Counted from the stretch's first letter, positions 44,623 to 53,805 are shown. The stretch: DNA of 64,000 nt from Paenibacillus sp. RC67 (GCF_030020805.1 NZ_CP125098.1:3681501-3745500); one strand, 5' to 3'. Notes: a model not told the origin generated them from the letters alone. Numbers and translations are program-made.

Positions 44623-47600
44623 ATGCTGTTAACTTACGAAAAACTCAGCCGAAGACTGCGCGAATTCGATAAGTATCGCTATAACCGCTCGAGGAGTATC
44701 CCTAAGTTCCACTTCTGGATGGACGATCATGCAGACATTGAGGCCCTCCCTCCAATGGAAGCCGAATGGCGCGAGATGTTGATCGGTGAGCGCTGGGGAG
44801 GATGGGACGTTACCGCATGGCTTAGAGCGGAGGTAACGCTTCCTTCCGAATGGCAGGGGAAGCCGGTGGTCGGTCTGTTCGATTTCGGCAAAACCGGTTC
44901 CGGGCACAATTCCGGGTTCGAATCGCTGCTTTATTTGAACGGTTCTCCGTTCCAGGGCGTAGGGACGTATCATCAGGAGGTATTTTTCCCTGAAGAGCTG
45001 ATCGGTCAGAAGGTTGAGCTGTTATTTAAAGTATGGAGCGGCTTAAGCGGCGGGCAGGGCCGGGTGGAGCAATGGCATCAACTGCAAAAATCCGAGCTGG
45101 CAGTACTGGAAACCGAAGCAGACGATCTGTATTATACTGCGACTGCGGCATTGCAAACGGTCAAAGTACTTCATGAAAACCGTTGGGAGCGCCAGGCGAT
45201 TCTTAAAGCGCTGGATCGCGCTTTTTTGCTCATCCAATACCGGTATCCGGGAAGCGATTCGTTCTACGATAGTGTAGGAGAGGCAAATCGCAAGCTCAAG
45301 GAAGAGCTGGCGAGCATACCGAAGCTGAATGAAGTGACGGTGCGGTGCATCGGCCATACACATATCGATGTAGCTTGGTTGTGGCGGCTGAAGCACACCA
45401 GGGAGAAGGTGGCCCGTTCTTTCTCCACCGTGCTGCGCTTAATGGAGCAGTATCCCGAATACACGTTTATTCAAACGCAGCCGCAGCTCTACGATTATAT
45501 CGAACACGACTACCCAGAACTGTTTGCCCGTATCAAAGAAAGAGTGAAAGAAGGGCGATGGGAGGCCTCCGGTGCAATGTGGCTGGAGTCGGATTGCAAT
45601 ATCCCTTCAGGGGAATCGCTGGTGCGGCAGCTGCTATACGGTATGCGCTACTATGAGCAAACCTTCGGCGTGAAATGCGAATATTTATGGCTTCCTGACG
45701 TCTTCGGCTACAGCTGGGCTTTGCCGCAAATTTTGAAAAAGTGCGGATTGCGTTATTTTATGACGACCAAAATCAGTTGGAATGTATACAACCGTTTCCC
45801 GCACGATACGTTTTACTGGCGCGGAATCGACGGAAGCGAGATCCTAACACATTACATTACAACGCCAGACCCCGGGATGAGAGAGGATGCCTTTCCCAAA
45901 TCGTATACTTACAACGGCCAAGTGCTGCCGGAGACAGTAAACGGGATATGGAACAACTACCGCGACAAGGAAGTGAACGACGAGCTGCTGCTTTCCTTCG
46001 GATGGGGCGATGGCGGTGGAGGCCCGACGAGAACGATGCTGGAGATGCGCCGAAGACTGGAGGAAATGCCTGGTCTACCGAAGGTGACAATGGGACGCGC
46101 GGATACCTTCTTCCAGGCTTTAGAGCAAAAGGTGAAAAGCACGGACCGCTATGTCCACCGTTGGGACGGTGAGTTGTACTTGGAGCTGCACCGCGGGACT
46201 TATACCTCACAGGCTTATGTCAAAAAAATGAATCGGCACATGGAGAACAAGCTGCGTGACGCGGAAGTGATCTCGACCTTTTTCGGCTCGGTGAGCGACT
46301 TTGCCACTTACCCGAAACAACAGCTCGATGCCAGCTGGAAAATCGTCTTGCGCAATCAATTCCACGATATATTGCCTGGCTCCTCGATTCCTGAAGTGTA
46401 CGAGGATTGTCATGTCGAATACGCAGAAGCGGAGCAGCTGGCCGAACGCTCGCTCCAAGACAGCCTGCTTGGCTTGTCCTCAAGTGTGCAGACAGGAGGA
46501 CAGCCCGGCTGGCTGATCGTCAACACGCTGCCGTGGAGCCGTGACGAGCTGATCGAACTGTCATGGGACAATAGCTTCAACGGTAAACAGTGGCGAGATG
46601 CTTCCGGCAATCTGCTGTCTGTGGAGCGGGTGAACCATCCTCAAGGAGATATGCTGCAGCTGCACGTTAAGAACATACCTGCGCTGGGTTATACATCGAT
46701 TCACAACGAAGACGTCGCAGACGGAGAACAAGTCGCTGGAAGAAGCGAAGCACGGTCTGACGCCGGCTCTGATGCACCTGCAAGCGCAGCGAGTCAAATC
46801 TCCTTGGATATATCGGACAGACAGATGGCGACGCCTTTTTATGATATCGAATGGAATGCGTCCGGCCAGCTGACCAAGCTGTACGACAAACGAAGAATGC
46901 GGAACCTGATTGCCGACGGCGAAGTCGCGAACCGCTTCGATGTGCATGAAGACAAACCGACGGCCCATGATAACTGGGAAATCGATATTTTTTATTACGA
47001 GAAAACCTATGTCGTGACAGACCTGCAATCTGTAGAGCTTGTTGAGAACAACTCGCAGAAGGCTGTCCTCCGATTCAAATGGTATTACGGCGAGACCGTG
47101 CTGAAGCAGGACATGATCGTATACGCCGACAATCCGAGAATCGATTTCTCCACCTGGGTCGATTGGAGAGAGCGCGAGCAGCTCCTCAAGGTCGCGTTCC
47201 CGGTCCGCGTACGAGCAGCGACGGCAACGCATGAAATCCAATTCGGCAACGTGCAGCGTCCGACGCATTGGAACACCAGCTGGGACTTTGCACGGTTTGA
47301 GACCTGCGCCCACCGGTGGATCGACCTGTCCGAACGCGGCTGCGGCATCAGCTTGTTGAACGATTGCAAATACGGGCATGACGTACGAGATCATGTCATG
47401 AGGCTGACGCTGATCAAATCATCCAATATGCCGGACCCGACCTGCGATTTAGGCGAGCATACATTTACTTATGCGATTCTGCCGCATGAGGGCGATTGGT
47501 TCGCGGCAGGTACGGTACAGCAAGCGCATCGGCTGAATATTCCTGTAACCGTCATCCCGCTGCGCGAACAAGGGAATGAAGCTCCAGCCAACCCGCTTCC

Positions 47601-47871
47601 GGCTGAGCTGAGCTTTCTCAACACCGGCAGCGATCATGTCGTCATCGATACCGTGAAACGAGCGGAAGATTCCAACGACTGGATCGTGCGCTGTTACGAA
47701 TATGCAGGGAAACGCGGGGAGGCTCGATTTACAACGCATTTTGCCATCGGTCAGGTAGAAGAGGTGAACCTGCTTGAGCAGGTAGGAGAGGACGTCCTTC
47801 ATGAGCGTCATCAATTCCAAGCTTTCTTCTCGCCTTATGAGCTGAAGACTTTCCGCATCCGACTTGGATGA
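44623..47871 (+). CDS. Alpha-mannosidase, GH38 (second copy, long form)
   Basis: A 1082-residue enzyme. An N-terminal domain (~1-235) precedes the GH38 catalytic domain with zinc motif GHTHIDVAWLWRLKHTREK (about 246-264) and nucleophile region LPDVFGYSWALPQI (about 357-370). A helical bundle (LRNQFHDILPGSS) and a beta-rich C-terminus follow. The length and motifs match the long bacterial/lysosomal-type GH38 enzymes. A short Ala/Ser/Asp-rich insertion near residues 705-725 is unusual. It overlaps only a poor upstream start of the next gene, so read-through expression of the sugar-kinase module is likely. Confidence 0.93.
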   Translation: MLLTYEKLSRRLREFDKYRYNRSRSIPKFHFWMDDHADIEALPPMEAEWREMLIGERWGGWDVTAWLRAEVTLPSEWQGKPVVGLFDFGKTGSGHNSGFESLLYLNGSPFQGVGTYHQEVFFPEELIGQKVELLFKVWSGLSGGQGRVEQWHQLQKSELAVLETEADDLYYTATAALQTVKVLHENRWERQAILKALDRAFLLIQYRYPGSDSFYDSVGEANRKLKEELASIPKLNEVTVRCIGHTHIDVAWLWRLKHTREKVARSFSTVLRLMEQYPEYTFIQTQPQLYDYIEHDYPELFARIKERVKEGRWEASGAMWLESDCNIPSGESLVRQLLYGMRYYEQTFGVKCEYLWLPDVFGYSWALPQILKKCGLRYFMTTKISWNVYNRFPHDTFYWRGIDGSEILTHYITTPDPGMREDAFPKSYTYNGQVLPETVNGIWNNYRDKEVNDELLLSFGWGDGGGGPTRTMLEMRRRLEEMPGLPKVTMGRADTFFQALEQKVKSTDRYVHRWDGELYLELHRGTYTSQAYVKKMNRHMENKLRDAEVISTFFGSVSDFATYPKQQLDASWKIVLRNQFHDILPGSSIPEVYEDCHVEYAEAEQLAERSLQDSLLGLSSSVQTGGQPGWLIVNTLPWSRDELIELSWDNSFNGKQWRDASGNLLSVERVNHPQGDMLQLHVKNIPALGYTSIHNEDVADGEQVAGRSEARSDAGSDAPASAASQISLDISDRQMATPFYDIEWNASGQLTKLYDKRRMRNLIADGEVANRFDVHEDKPTAHDNWEIDIFYYEKTYVVTDLQSVELVENNSQKAVLRFKWYYGETVLKQDMIVYADNPRIDFSTWVDWREREQLLKVAFPVRVRAATATHEIQFGNVQRPTHWNTSWDFARFETCAHRWIDLSERGCGISLLNDCKYGHDVRDHVMRLTLIKSSNMPDPTCDLGEHTFTYAILPHEGDWFAAGTVQQAHRLNIPVTVIPLREQGNEAPANPLPAELSFLNTGSDHVVIDTVKRAEDSNDWIVRCYEYAGKRGEARFTTHFAIGQVEEVNLLEQVGEDVLHERHQFQAFFSPYELKTFRIRLG

Positions 47872-47941
47872 GCCATGTAGTATGAGATTTGACGGAAGTA
47901 ACACAGCAGTAGCAAAGATCAGGGGAGGAGCGGGAACGGGT

Positions 47942-49090
47942 ATGAGTATGGGCAAGAGGCAGGACGATAATCAGAACGGACAATGTTCCGTTCCTGTATA
48001 TGAAGGGCTTGATCGAGAACGGGTGGCCGATCTGTTGCGGCGAATATCGAAGCTGAAAGTAGGCGTCATCGGCGACGGATGCCTGGATATGTATTTGCAT
48101 GCGGATATGACCTTAAGCGAGCTGTCTCGTGAAACGCCGCATTTTAATTTGCCGGTAGTAAGAGAGCGATTCTCTCCCGGAGCCGCAGGTAATGTTGCCG
48201 TTAATCTCAAGGCTTTGGGCTGCTCAGAGGTGCTTTTTTGCTCGGTGATTGGCCATGACTGGCGTGGCCAGATGTTAACCAACTCCCTTCAGGCCAGCGA
48301 CATTGACGTTTCGTTTGTGTGGGAGGAGCACAGCTGGACTACGCCGACGTATTGCAAAACGATTCGTCACGGACTTCAAAATTCGCAGCAGGAAGATCCG
48401 CGCATCGATTACACCAATTACGGCCCTCTCAACGATTCTGCTGAAGAGAAGCTTCTGGAGAACCTAGATCAAATGGCTGCACGGGTTGATGTGATCGGCG
48501 TGACCGACCAGCTGCGATTTGGCGTCATCCGTCCAAAGATTCGCGCAAGGCTGCAGTATTGGGCCAAGCAAGGAAAGCTTGTCGTTACCGATAGTCGCGA
48601 CAATATTGGGCTGTATGACGGACTTCTCGTGAAGCCGAACGAAGTGGAGGCACTGCAATGGTACTCCCGAACGATGGAGCCTCGAGTTCCTGAGGGACAG
48701 AGGCATCAACACTTATATGGGCAAGATGCGGAATATATTATAGATTCAGATGTTCTTGAGGCAGGGAAAGCCCTTACGCTGAGTCTCCACGCTCCTTGCT
48801 GCCTGACTATGGGTGAGCATGGAGCCCTATGGCTGGAAGCCGGCAGCTGCATTTATGTTCCGACAGTCAGAGTACCGCCGCCTATCGATTTCGTTGGTGC
48901 CGGTGACTGCTTCTCGGCTTCGCTGATGTCGGCGCTGGGCGTGGGCGCAAGCGGACCAGAAGCCGCTGCATTCGCTCATCTTGGTGCGGCAGTTGCGGTA
49001 AGCAAAATAGGTGAAACCGGCTCCGCCTCACCCGAAGAAATAGTTGACCGCTTTGACAGGAAGAAGGTGAATGCGAATGAACGGGTCTAA
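47942..49090 (+). CDS. PfkB-family sugar kinase resembling the HldE/RfaE kinase domain
   Basis: A 382-residue kinase. KVGVIGDGCLDMYLHADM, then FSPGAAGNVAVNLKALGCSE, resembles heptose-7-phosphate kinase (HldE N-terminal domain), and VGAGDCFSASL near the C-terminus is the PfkB catalytic GAGD. The nucleotidyltransferase half of HldE is absent. ATG 47942 with AGGGGAGGAG upstream is preferred. The GmhA-like isomerase 5 kb downstream strengthens the heptose-like or ketose-phosphate idea, but the true substrate is unknown. The end overlaps the aldolase gene. Confidence 0.8.
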   Translation: MSMGKRQDDNQNGQCSVPVYEGLDRERVADLLRRISKLKVGVIGDGCLDMYLHADMTLSELSRETPHFNLPVVRERFSPGAAGNVAVNLKALGCSEVLFCSVIGHDWRGQMLTNSLQASDIDVSFVWEEHSWTTPTYCKTIRHGLQNSQQEDPRIDYTNYGPLNDSAEEKLLENLDQMAARVDVIGVTDQLRFGVIRPKIRARLQYWAKQGKLVVTDSRDNIGLYDGLLVKPNEVEALQWYSRTMEPRVPEGQRHQHLYGQDAEYIIDSDVLEAGKALTLSLHAPCCLTMGEHGALWLEAGSCIYVPTVRVPPPIDFVGAGDCFSASLMSALGVGASGPEAAAFAHLGAAVAVSKIGETGSASPEEIVDRFDRKKVNANERV

Positions 49091-49985
49091 TCTGAATCCG
49101 AATGAATCCAGTCTATTCGGCGCTGTCTTCGCACTGCTGCTTACTCCTTTCACGCAGACAGGCGCGGTGGATTGGAATGTGTACGACAGGTATGTAGATT
49201 GGCAACTTTCCTTGCGCCCTCACGGATTATTTGCATCATGCGGCAGCAGCGAGATGGCGTTCTTGACGGCGGATGAGCGCTTGGAATTAACGCGCCGTGC
49301 GGTGAATAGAGCCGCAGGCACGCCTGTGATTGCTACAGCCAATGTCGGCGCCTCTATCGAAGAGCATGAGCAGGAGCTGCTCCGTATGTCGGAAACCGGC
49401 GCTGCAGGCGTTGTTCTCGTGGCGCCACCGGGACTGGGAACGGATCAAAAGCAGCTTGGCGAATACTTTGCCAGGATGGCGGAGGCATCACCAATTCCGG
49501 TTCTTCTATACGAGTTCCCTATGTTTAAGCCCCACTTCATTGATCCGGCTATTTATGGGCAATTGGTCAGACAGCACCGTGTGGCAGGTATCAAGGACAC
49601 CACCTGCACGCTGGATGGAATAACGGCCAAAATCGCTCAAGGCGGCATCGTGTATCAGGCGAACACCGCATTCATGCTGGAATCGATCCGGCAGGGAGCT
49701 GGAGGGATTATGGCCATTACGTCCACCGCTGCGGCGGACATTGTTCTGAGTTTATGGAATCATGCGCTGGTGCAGAATGACGCAGCCAGGAAAGCTGCTG
49801 CAAGAGCTCATCAACAGCTTATGTTTTTGGATGCCGTGCTTGGCATGGGTTTCACGGCAACGGCCAAGCATCTCGTATCCCGGCATGGCATTCCTATGAG
49901 CACCAAGACTCGCAGCGGAGCCGTTCTAAGCGCTCAAGCTGCCAAAGCAATGGATATTTGGTATGAAGCGGTTTATTTAACTTAA
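49077..49985 (+). CDS. DHDPS/NAL-family aldolase or lyase
   Basis: About 302 residues. The class I Schiff-base lysine is in GIKDTT and the partner tyrosine in LLYEF, the hallmarks of dihydrodipicolinate synthase, N-acetylneuraminate lyase and keto-deoxy-sugar aldolases. N-terminal ALLTPFTQTGAVDW is also typical. In this locus a sugar-acid or keto-deoxy sugar aldolase is more likely than lysine synthesis. ATG 49077 has AAGG at nine bases; ATG 49071 is too close. It overlaps the kinase gene by about 14 bases. Confidence 0.85.
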   Translation: MNGSNLNPNESSLFGAVFALLLTPFTQTGAVDWNVYDRYVDWQLSLRPHGLFASCGSSEMAFLTADERLELTRRAVNRAAGTPVIATANVGASIEEHEQELLRMSETGAAGVVLVAPPGLGTDQKQLGEYFARMAEASPIPVLLYEFPMFKPHFIDPAIYGQLVRQHRVAGIKDTTCTLDGITAKIAQGGIVYQANTAFMLESIRQGAGGIMAITSTAAADIVLSLWNHALVQNDAARKAAARAHQQLMFLDAVLGMGFTATAKHLVSRHGIPMSTKTRSGAVLSAQAAKAMDIWYEAVYLT

Positions 49986-49993
49986 ACTTTAAG
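49981..49993 (+). promoter_or_regulatory. ROK operator-like palindrome before the HAD gene
   Basis: CTTAAACTTTAAG, a perfect palindrome differing from CTTAATCATTAAG at two symmetric positions; it overlaps the aldolase stop. Confidence 0.4.
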
Positions 49994-50011
49994 AAAATAG
50001 GTGATGTCTGT

Positions 50012-50791
50012 ATGGGAAAGATCAGAGCCGTGTTGTTTGATTTTGACGGAACGGTCTCGACCCTTCGCGCCGGCTGGGAATCTATCATGGCGCCGTTCAT
50101 GAAAGAGGAGATCGTTGGCAGCCACCTGCTTAGCGCAGCGGAGGAAGAACAGCTGGACCGTGACATTGCGGCATATATCGATCAGTCGACCGGGATCCAG
50201 ACGATTTATCAAATGCAATGGCTCGCCGAAAAGGTTCGGGCCTCCGGTTGGAATGAGGAGGTCAAAGACGAGTGGACATACAAAGCAATTTATAATTCGA
50301 GGCTGCTGGAACAGGTTAAGAAGCGCGTTGACTTGTTGGCCTCGGGCCAATCCGCAGCAGAAGATTATTTAATTCAAGGGGCAGCGGATTTCATCAGGAC
50401 GCTCTACCTTCGTGGTCTAGAGCTCTATGTTGCAAGCGGCACGGATCATCCAGACGTAGTTCGCGAAGCAGAGGTACTGGGAGTTGCAGAGTATTTCCGG
50501 GCGATTGCAGGCGCGCCGGTCGGCAAAGCGGATTGCTCCAAGGAAAAAGTGCTGCGTGAGCTGATGCACGTCAAGGGGCTGGCCGGGCATGAGCTAGCCG
50601 TCATTGGAGACGGCAAGGTGGAAATACAGCTTGCCAAGGAAGCAGGGAGCTTGGCCTTCGGACTGGCCAGCGACGAGGTGTCTCGGACCGGCATTGACCC
50701 GATCAAGAAACAGAGGCTTTTGGCGGCAGGAGCGGATTGGATTGCCGGGGATTTTCTGAATACGGAGGAATGGCTGGAGCGTCTGGGATAG
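50012..50791 (+). CDS. HAD-family phosphatase
   Basis: A 259-residue HAD hydrolase: motif I LFDFDGTVSTL (residues 8-18; DxDGT nucleophile), motif II VASGTDH (about 148) and motif IV IGDGKVEIQLAKEAG (about 198). It carries a helical cap typical of subfamily I phosphatases and presumably dephosphorylates a sugar phosphate of this pathway. AGGTGATG precedes the ATG. Confidence 0.85.
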   Translation: MGKIRAVLFDFDGTVSTLRAGWESIMAPFMKEEIVGSHLLSAAEEEQLDRDIAAYIDQSTGIQTIYQMQWLAEKVRASGWNEEVKDEWTYKAIYNSRLLEQVKKRVDLLASGQSAAEDYLIQGAADFIRTLYLRGLELYVASGTDHPDVVREAEVLGVAEYFRAIAGAPVGKADCSKEKVLRELMHVKGLAGHELAVIGDGKVEIQLAKEAGSLAFGLASDEVSRTGIDPIKKQRLLAAGADWIAGDFLNTEEWLERLG

Positions 50792-50859
50792 TAGGCATCC
50801 AGACTTTCTGTCTGACTTCAGAACCGGCTTATCAAGAAGGCGAAGGAGGAGCTTCTGCT

Positions 50860-52857
50860 ATGAAACGGCACGAGAGATTACCCTTTCAAGGAATCAAGAC
50901 AAACTCCGTGTACAGTCGCACGAATCTGGTTACAATCCGCAACATGGCCAGACCTTCGGATGATATAGTGGAGGATTGGCCTATTAAAGCTGACGACGTC
51001 GAGCGTTTTGACCGGTTGGTGGATCTGATAGTGCGGACCAGAGCAGCAGGCAAGCCCGTGATATGGTCCATGGGCGCGCACGTTATCAAAAACGGGATGT
51101 CTCGCTACGTCATTGAGATGGTGCGCAGCGGCATTCTGACGCATGTGTCAGGGAACGGGGCTACCAGCATCCACGACTTCGAGCTTGCCTTTTTGGGAGA
51201 GACCTCAGAGGATGTCGCGCGCGCCATCGAGGACGGATCATTCGGCATGTGGGAAGAAACAGGTAACTACATGAATGAGGCAATTCGCCAGGGGGCTGAA
51301 CTTAAGCTGGGATACGGCGAAAGTCTATATCGCTATCTGGACCGATACCCGGAACGGTTCCCGCATTATGACGATTGCGTGTTCGTACAATGCCAGCGCT
51401 CCGGGGTGCCTTATACTTGCCATATCTCCATCGGTACCGATATTATCCACCAGCATCCTGCTGCCGATTTCGAATCGCTTGGGGCTGCGAGCGGACAAGA
51501 TTTTGACACGATGTGTCAATCGGTAGCCGAGATGGCCGAAGGCGGGGTCTTCCTGAATTTCGGTTCGGCGATTTCCGGACCGGAGATTTTCCTTAAGGCA
51601 CTTAGTATTTGCCGCAATCAAGGTTTGCGCATGGCACCCGTCACCGCTGCCAACTTCGATATCATACCTGTCAGCGAGACTACACGCCCTACACAGCAGG
51701 AAGCGGAGTTCTATTACCGGCCTAGGCGTAATTTCTTAGATCGTCTAGAGCAAATCGGCGGGACGGGATATTTGTTCCACGGGCTTCATCAAGCAACGAT
51801 CCCGCAGCTGTACAAACGAGTACTGGAGCGCAAGCAGGTAACTGGAGCCGTTTTTCCGGAGTATAAACGCACAGAGTTATTGTCCAAACAAAATCGTGTG
51901 CTATATCCCGTTGCCGAACGCAAGAGCCGGCTGCATACAAGCTCGCTGCAAGCACCAACAGAGAATGGCAGTGGGATTGCCCAAGTGAATCGCTGGACCG
52001 CAGCGGACACTCCTAGCTTCAGAGCATTTGTAGGAGCTGTTCGTGCTGCAAGAGCACAGAACAAGGAGGTCCTGGTTTCACTGGGCGGTAACGTCATCGG
52101 TAGCGGAGTGTCTCCGGTGCTTGTGGAGCTGATCCGTGACGGATACATCTCGCATTTGGCATTGGTTGGAGCCGGCGCTTATCAGGATATCGAATTGGCC
52201 GCCTTCGGCCAGACCGAAGAAGATGATAATCAGTCGCTGGCGAGCGGGATCCTCGGCATGTGGCGCGAACCAGGAGCAATGCTGCATAGCGCACTCCGTG
52301 AGGGTTATGCGCTGGGGCTTGGCTACGGGGAAAGTCTTATGCATCATATGACATTACATGAAAATTCGTTTCCCTATCGGCAATGGAGTCTGTTGAAGGC
52401 TTGCGTGGATAAGGGAATTCCCTGCACGGTTCATGTGACGATAGGGACCGACGCGGTTCAACAGCATCCGGATGCCGATTTTGCCATTCAGGGCGGCGCA
52501 AGCGGAAGAGACTTTCAAATCTATGCTCGCACGGTATCCCGATTGGACGGAGGCGTTTTTGCTAATTTCGGTTCTACGGTGACAGGACCGGAGGTGTTCC
52601 TCAAAGCGCTGTCCATAGCGCGCAATCTAGGCTACGACGTAAGCCGAATCACGACAGCCAATTTCGACATTGTGAAACTTGGCGATTACAATAGCAAAGT
52701 TGGATATGAAGATTGGGATTACTATTATCGTCCACGTAAAAATATCATTCACCGGCCTACAAGCTTAGGTGGGGTCGGTTATCATTTTGAAGGGCTGCAC
52801 CAGCAAACGATTCCTGCCATATGGCAGGCTCTGACTCATGAAACAAGAGACAAGTGA
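50860..52857 (+). CDS. Fused double deoxyhypusine-synthase-like protein
   Basis: A 665-residue protein made of two homologous halves. Half 1 (about residues 25-330) has SGNGATSIHDFELA, ISIGTDIIHQHPAAD and GSAISGPEIFLKALS. Half 2 (about 390-660) has VGAGAYQDIELAAF, VTIGTDAVQQHPDAD and GSTVTGPEVFLKALS. Both carry GxGES and YYYRPR/FYYRPR plus RP...GG.GY..EGLHQ. This resembles the bacterial deoxyhypusine-synthase-like NAD-binding family, normally a single ~330-residue unit. Half 2 has lost the HDFE and TDIIH histidines, suggesting one catalytic and one structural half. AAGGAGGAG precedes the ATG at 50860. Bacteria lack the hypusine target, so a sugar-related reaction is inferred. Confidence 0.65.
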   Translation: MKRHERLPFQGIKTNSVYSRTNLVTIRNMARPSDDIVEDWPIKADDVERFDRLVDLIVRTRAAGKPVIWSMGAHVIKNGMSRYVIEMVRSGILTHVSGNGATSIHDFELAFLGETSEDVARAIEDGSFGMWEETGNYMNEAIRQGAELKLGYGESLYRYLDRYPERFPHYDDCVFVQCQRSGVPYTCHISIGTDIIHQHPAADFESLGAASGQDFDTMCQSVAEMAEGGVFLNFGSAISGPEIFLKALSICRNQGLRMAPVTAANFDIIPVSETTRPTQQEAEFYYRPRRNFLDRLEQIGGTGYLFHGLHQATIPQLYKRVLERKQVTGAVFPEYKRTELLSKQNRVLYPVAERKSRLHTSSLQAPTENGSGIAQVNRWTAADTPSFRAFVGAVRAARAQNKEVLVSLGGNVIGSGVSPVLVELIRDGYISHLALVGAGAYQDIELAAFGQTEEDDNQSLASGILGMWREPGAMLHSALREGYALGLGYGESLMHHMTLHENSFPYRQWSLLKACVDKGIPCTVHVTIGTDAVQQHPDADFAIQGGASGRDFQIYARTVSRLDGGVFANFGSTVTGPEVFLKALSIARNLGYDVSRITTANFDIVKLGDYNSKVGYEDWDYYYRPRKNIIHRPTSLGGVGYHFEGLHQQTIPAIWQALTHETRDK

Positions 52858-52877
52858 CGAAAGGGATGATCCTGAGC

Positions 52878-53531
52878 ATGTATAATCCGAAACCAACCCG
52901 CACTGCTCTGCACCGGCTAATTGCCAAGTACCCGGAAGTGGCAGGCTGCCAGCAGGAGATCGAGAAAGCTATCGAATTGATAGCTCAAAGTTATCAGCAG
53001 GGAGGCAAGCTGCTCGTATGCGGCAATGGAGGAAGCGCCTCGGATAGCGAGCATATAGTCGGGGAATTAATGAAGGGCTTTATGTCCAGAAGACCTTTAT
53101 CCGGAGCGCAGCGAGAGGGCTTCCTAACTGCTTTTCCCAATGAGGGGTCCTATTTGGCAGATCATTTGCAGGGAGCTTTACCAGCCATCTCGCTAGTCAG
53201 TCAGTCGGCATTCCTCTCGGCCTATGCCAATGATGTAGCGCCGGATATGGCATTCGCCCAGCAAGTCTATGGCTACGCCAAACCAGGGGATGTGCTACTC
53301 GGCATAAGCACCTCCGGCCACTCCGCTAACGTCCTGCGGGCGGTTCAAGTTGCCCGCGCTCTAGGGGTCAGTACGATCGGATTGACGGGTCAAACCGGCG
53401 GGAAGCTAGCGGAGCTGAGCGATGTCGCTATCTGTGTGCCGTACCATGCTACCCCAGACATTCAAGAACGGCATCTTCCCATTTATCATGCCATTTGTAT
53501 TGCTCTGGAAGAACAATTTTTCGGAACATGA
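52878..53531 (+). CDS. SIS-domain sugar-phosphate isomerase (GmhA-like)
   Basis: About 217 residues with the phosphoheptose isomerase signature CGNGGSASDSEHIVGEL (about residues 54-70), the second phosphate loop GISTSGHSANVLRA (about 153-166), and RHLPIYHAICIALEE near the C-terminus. GmhA converts sedoheptulose-7-phosphate to a heptose-7-phosphate; a related aldose/ketose isomerisation is expected. Starts at GTG 52854, ATG 52866 and ATG 52878 are all possible, and the GTG would overlap the previous stop. Together with the HldE-like kinase it resembles a heptose module. Confidence 0.85.
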   Translation: MYNPKPTRTALHRLIAKYPEVAGCQQEIEKAIELIAQSYQQGGKLLVCGNGGSASDSEHIVGELMKGFMSRRPLSGAQREGFLTAFPNEGSYLADHLQGALPAISLVSQSAFLSAYANDVAPDMAFAQQVYGYAKPGDVLLGISTSGHSANVLRAVQVARALGVSTIGLTGQTGGKLAELSDVAICVPYHATPDIQERHLPIYHAICIALEEQFFGT

Positions 53532-53555
53532 CCTGAAGGGGAAGGGAAGCCAGCA

Positions 53556-53771
53556 ATGAAGCACATGTACCGCCCGCTGCGCAATTCGGGCTGCCGGATT
53601 GTTGATGACATAGTATGTAAAGGCAGCCGTTCACTGCTGCTTGAGAATGAAAAGCTGCTCATTCACTTGCTGCTCGACAGAGGAGGCGAGCCGATCCGAT
53701 GGCTAGTCGTGCCGCCGCTAGGAAGTGTTTCGTCCTGGCTTGAACTTAAAGTATGTCATCCCGAAATTTAA
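53556..53771 (+). pseudogene. DUF4432 (aldose-epimerase-like) protein, 3'-truncated
   Basis: It starts properly (GAAGGGGAAGGGAAG site, ATG) and encodes CRIVDDIVCKGSRSLLLENE, then LLIHLLLDRGGEPIRWL, resembling the first beta strands of DUF4432/galactose-mutarotase-like proteins of ~300-350 residues. After ~60 residues it runs out of homology and stops at 53769-53771. A terminator follows at once, so a deletion joined the 5' end to unrelated 3' DNA. Probably non-functional. Confidence 0.6.
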
Positions 53772-53782
53772 TAGCCCTTATC

Positions 53783-53805
53783 AAACCGCCTTGTGCGGTT
53801 TTTTC
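53783..53805 (+). terminator. Terminator at the end of the glycan locus
   Basis: AAACCGC (53783-53789) / GCGGTTT (53795-53801) with a 5-base loop and a T run; ends the co-oriented 27-kb locus. Confidence 0.9.

Noticed and set aside
50860..52857. Annotation as a genuine deoxyhypusine synthase
   Set aside because: Hypusine modification needs eIF5A, absent from bacteria; similarity is to bacterial relatives of the fold and the genomic context is sugar metabolism.
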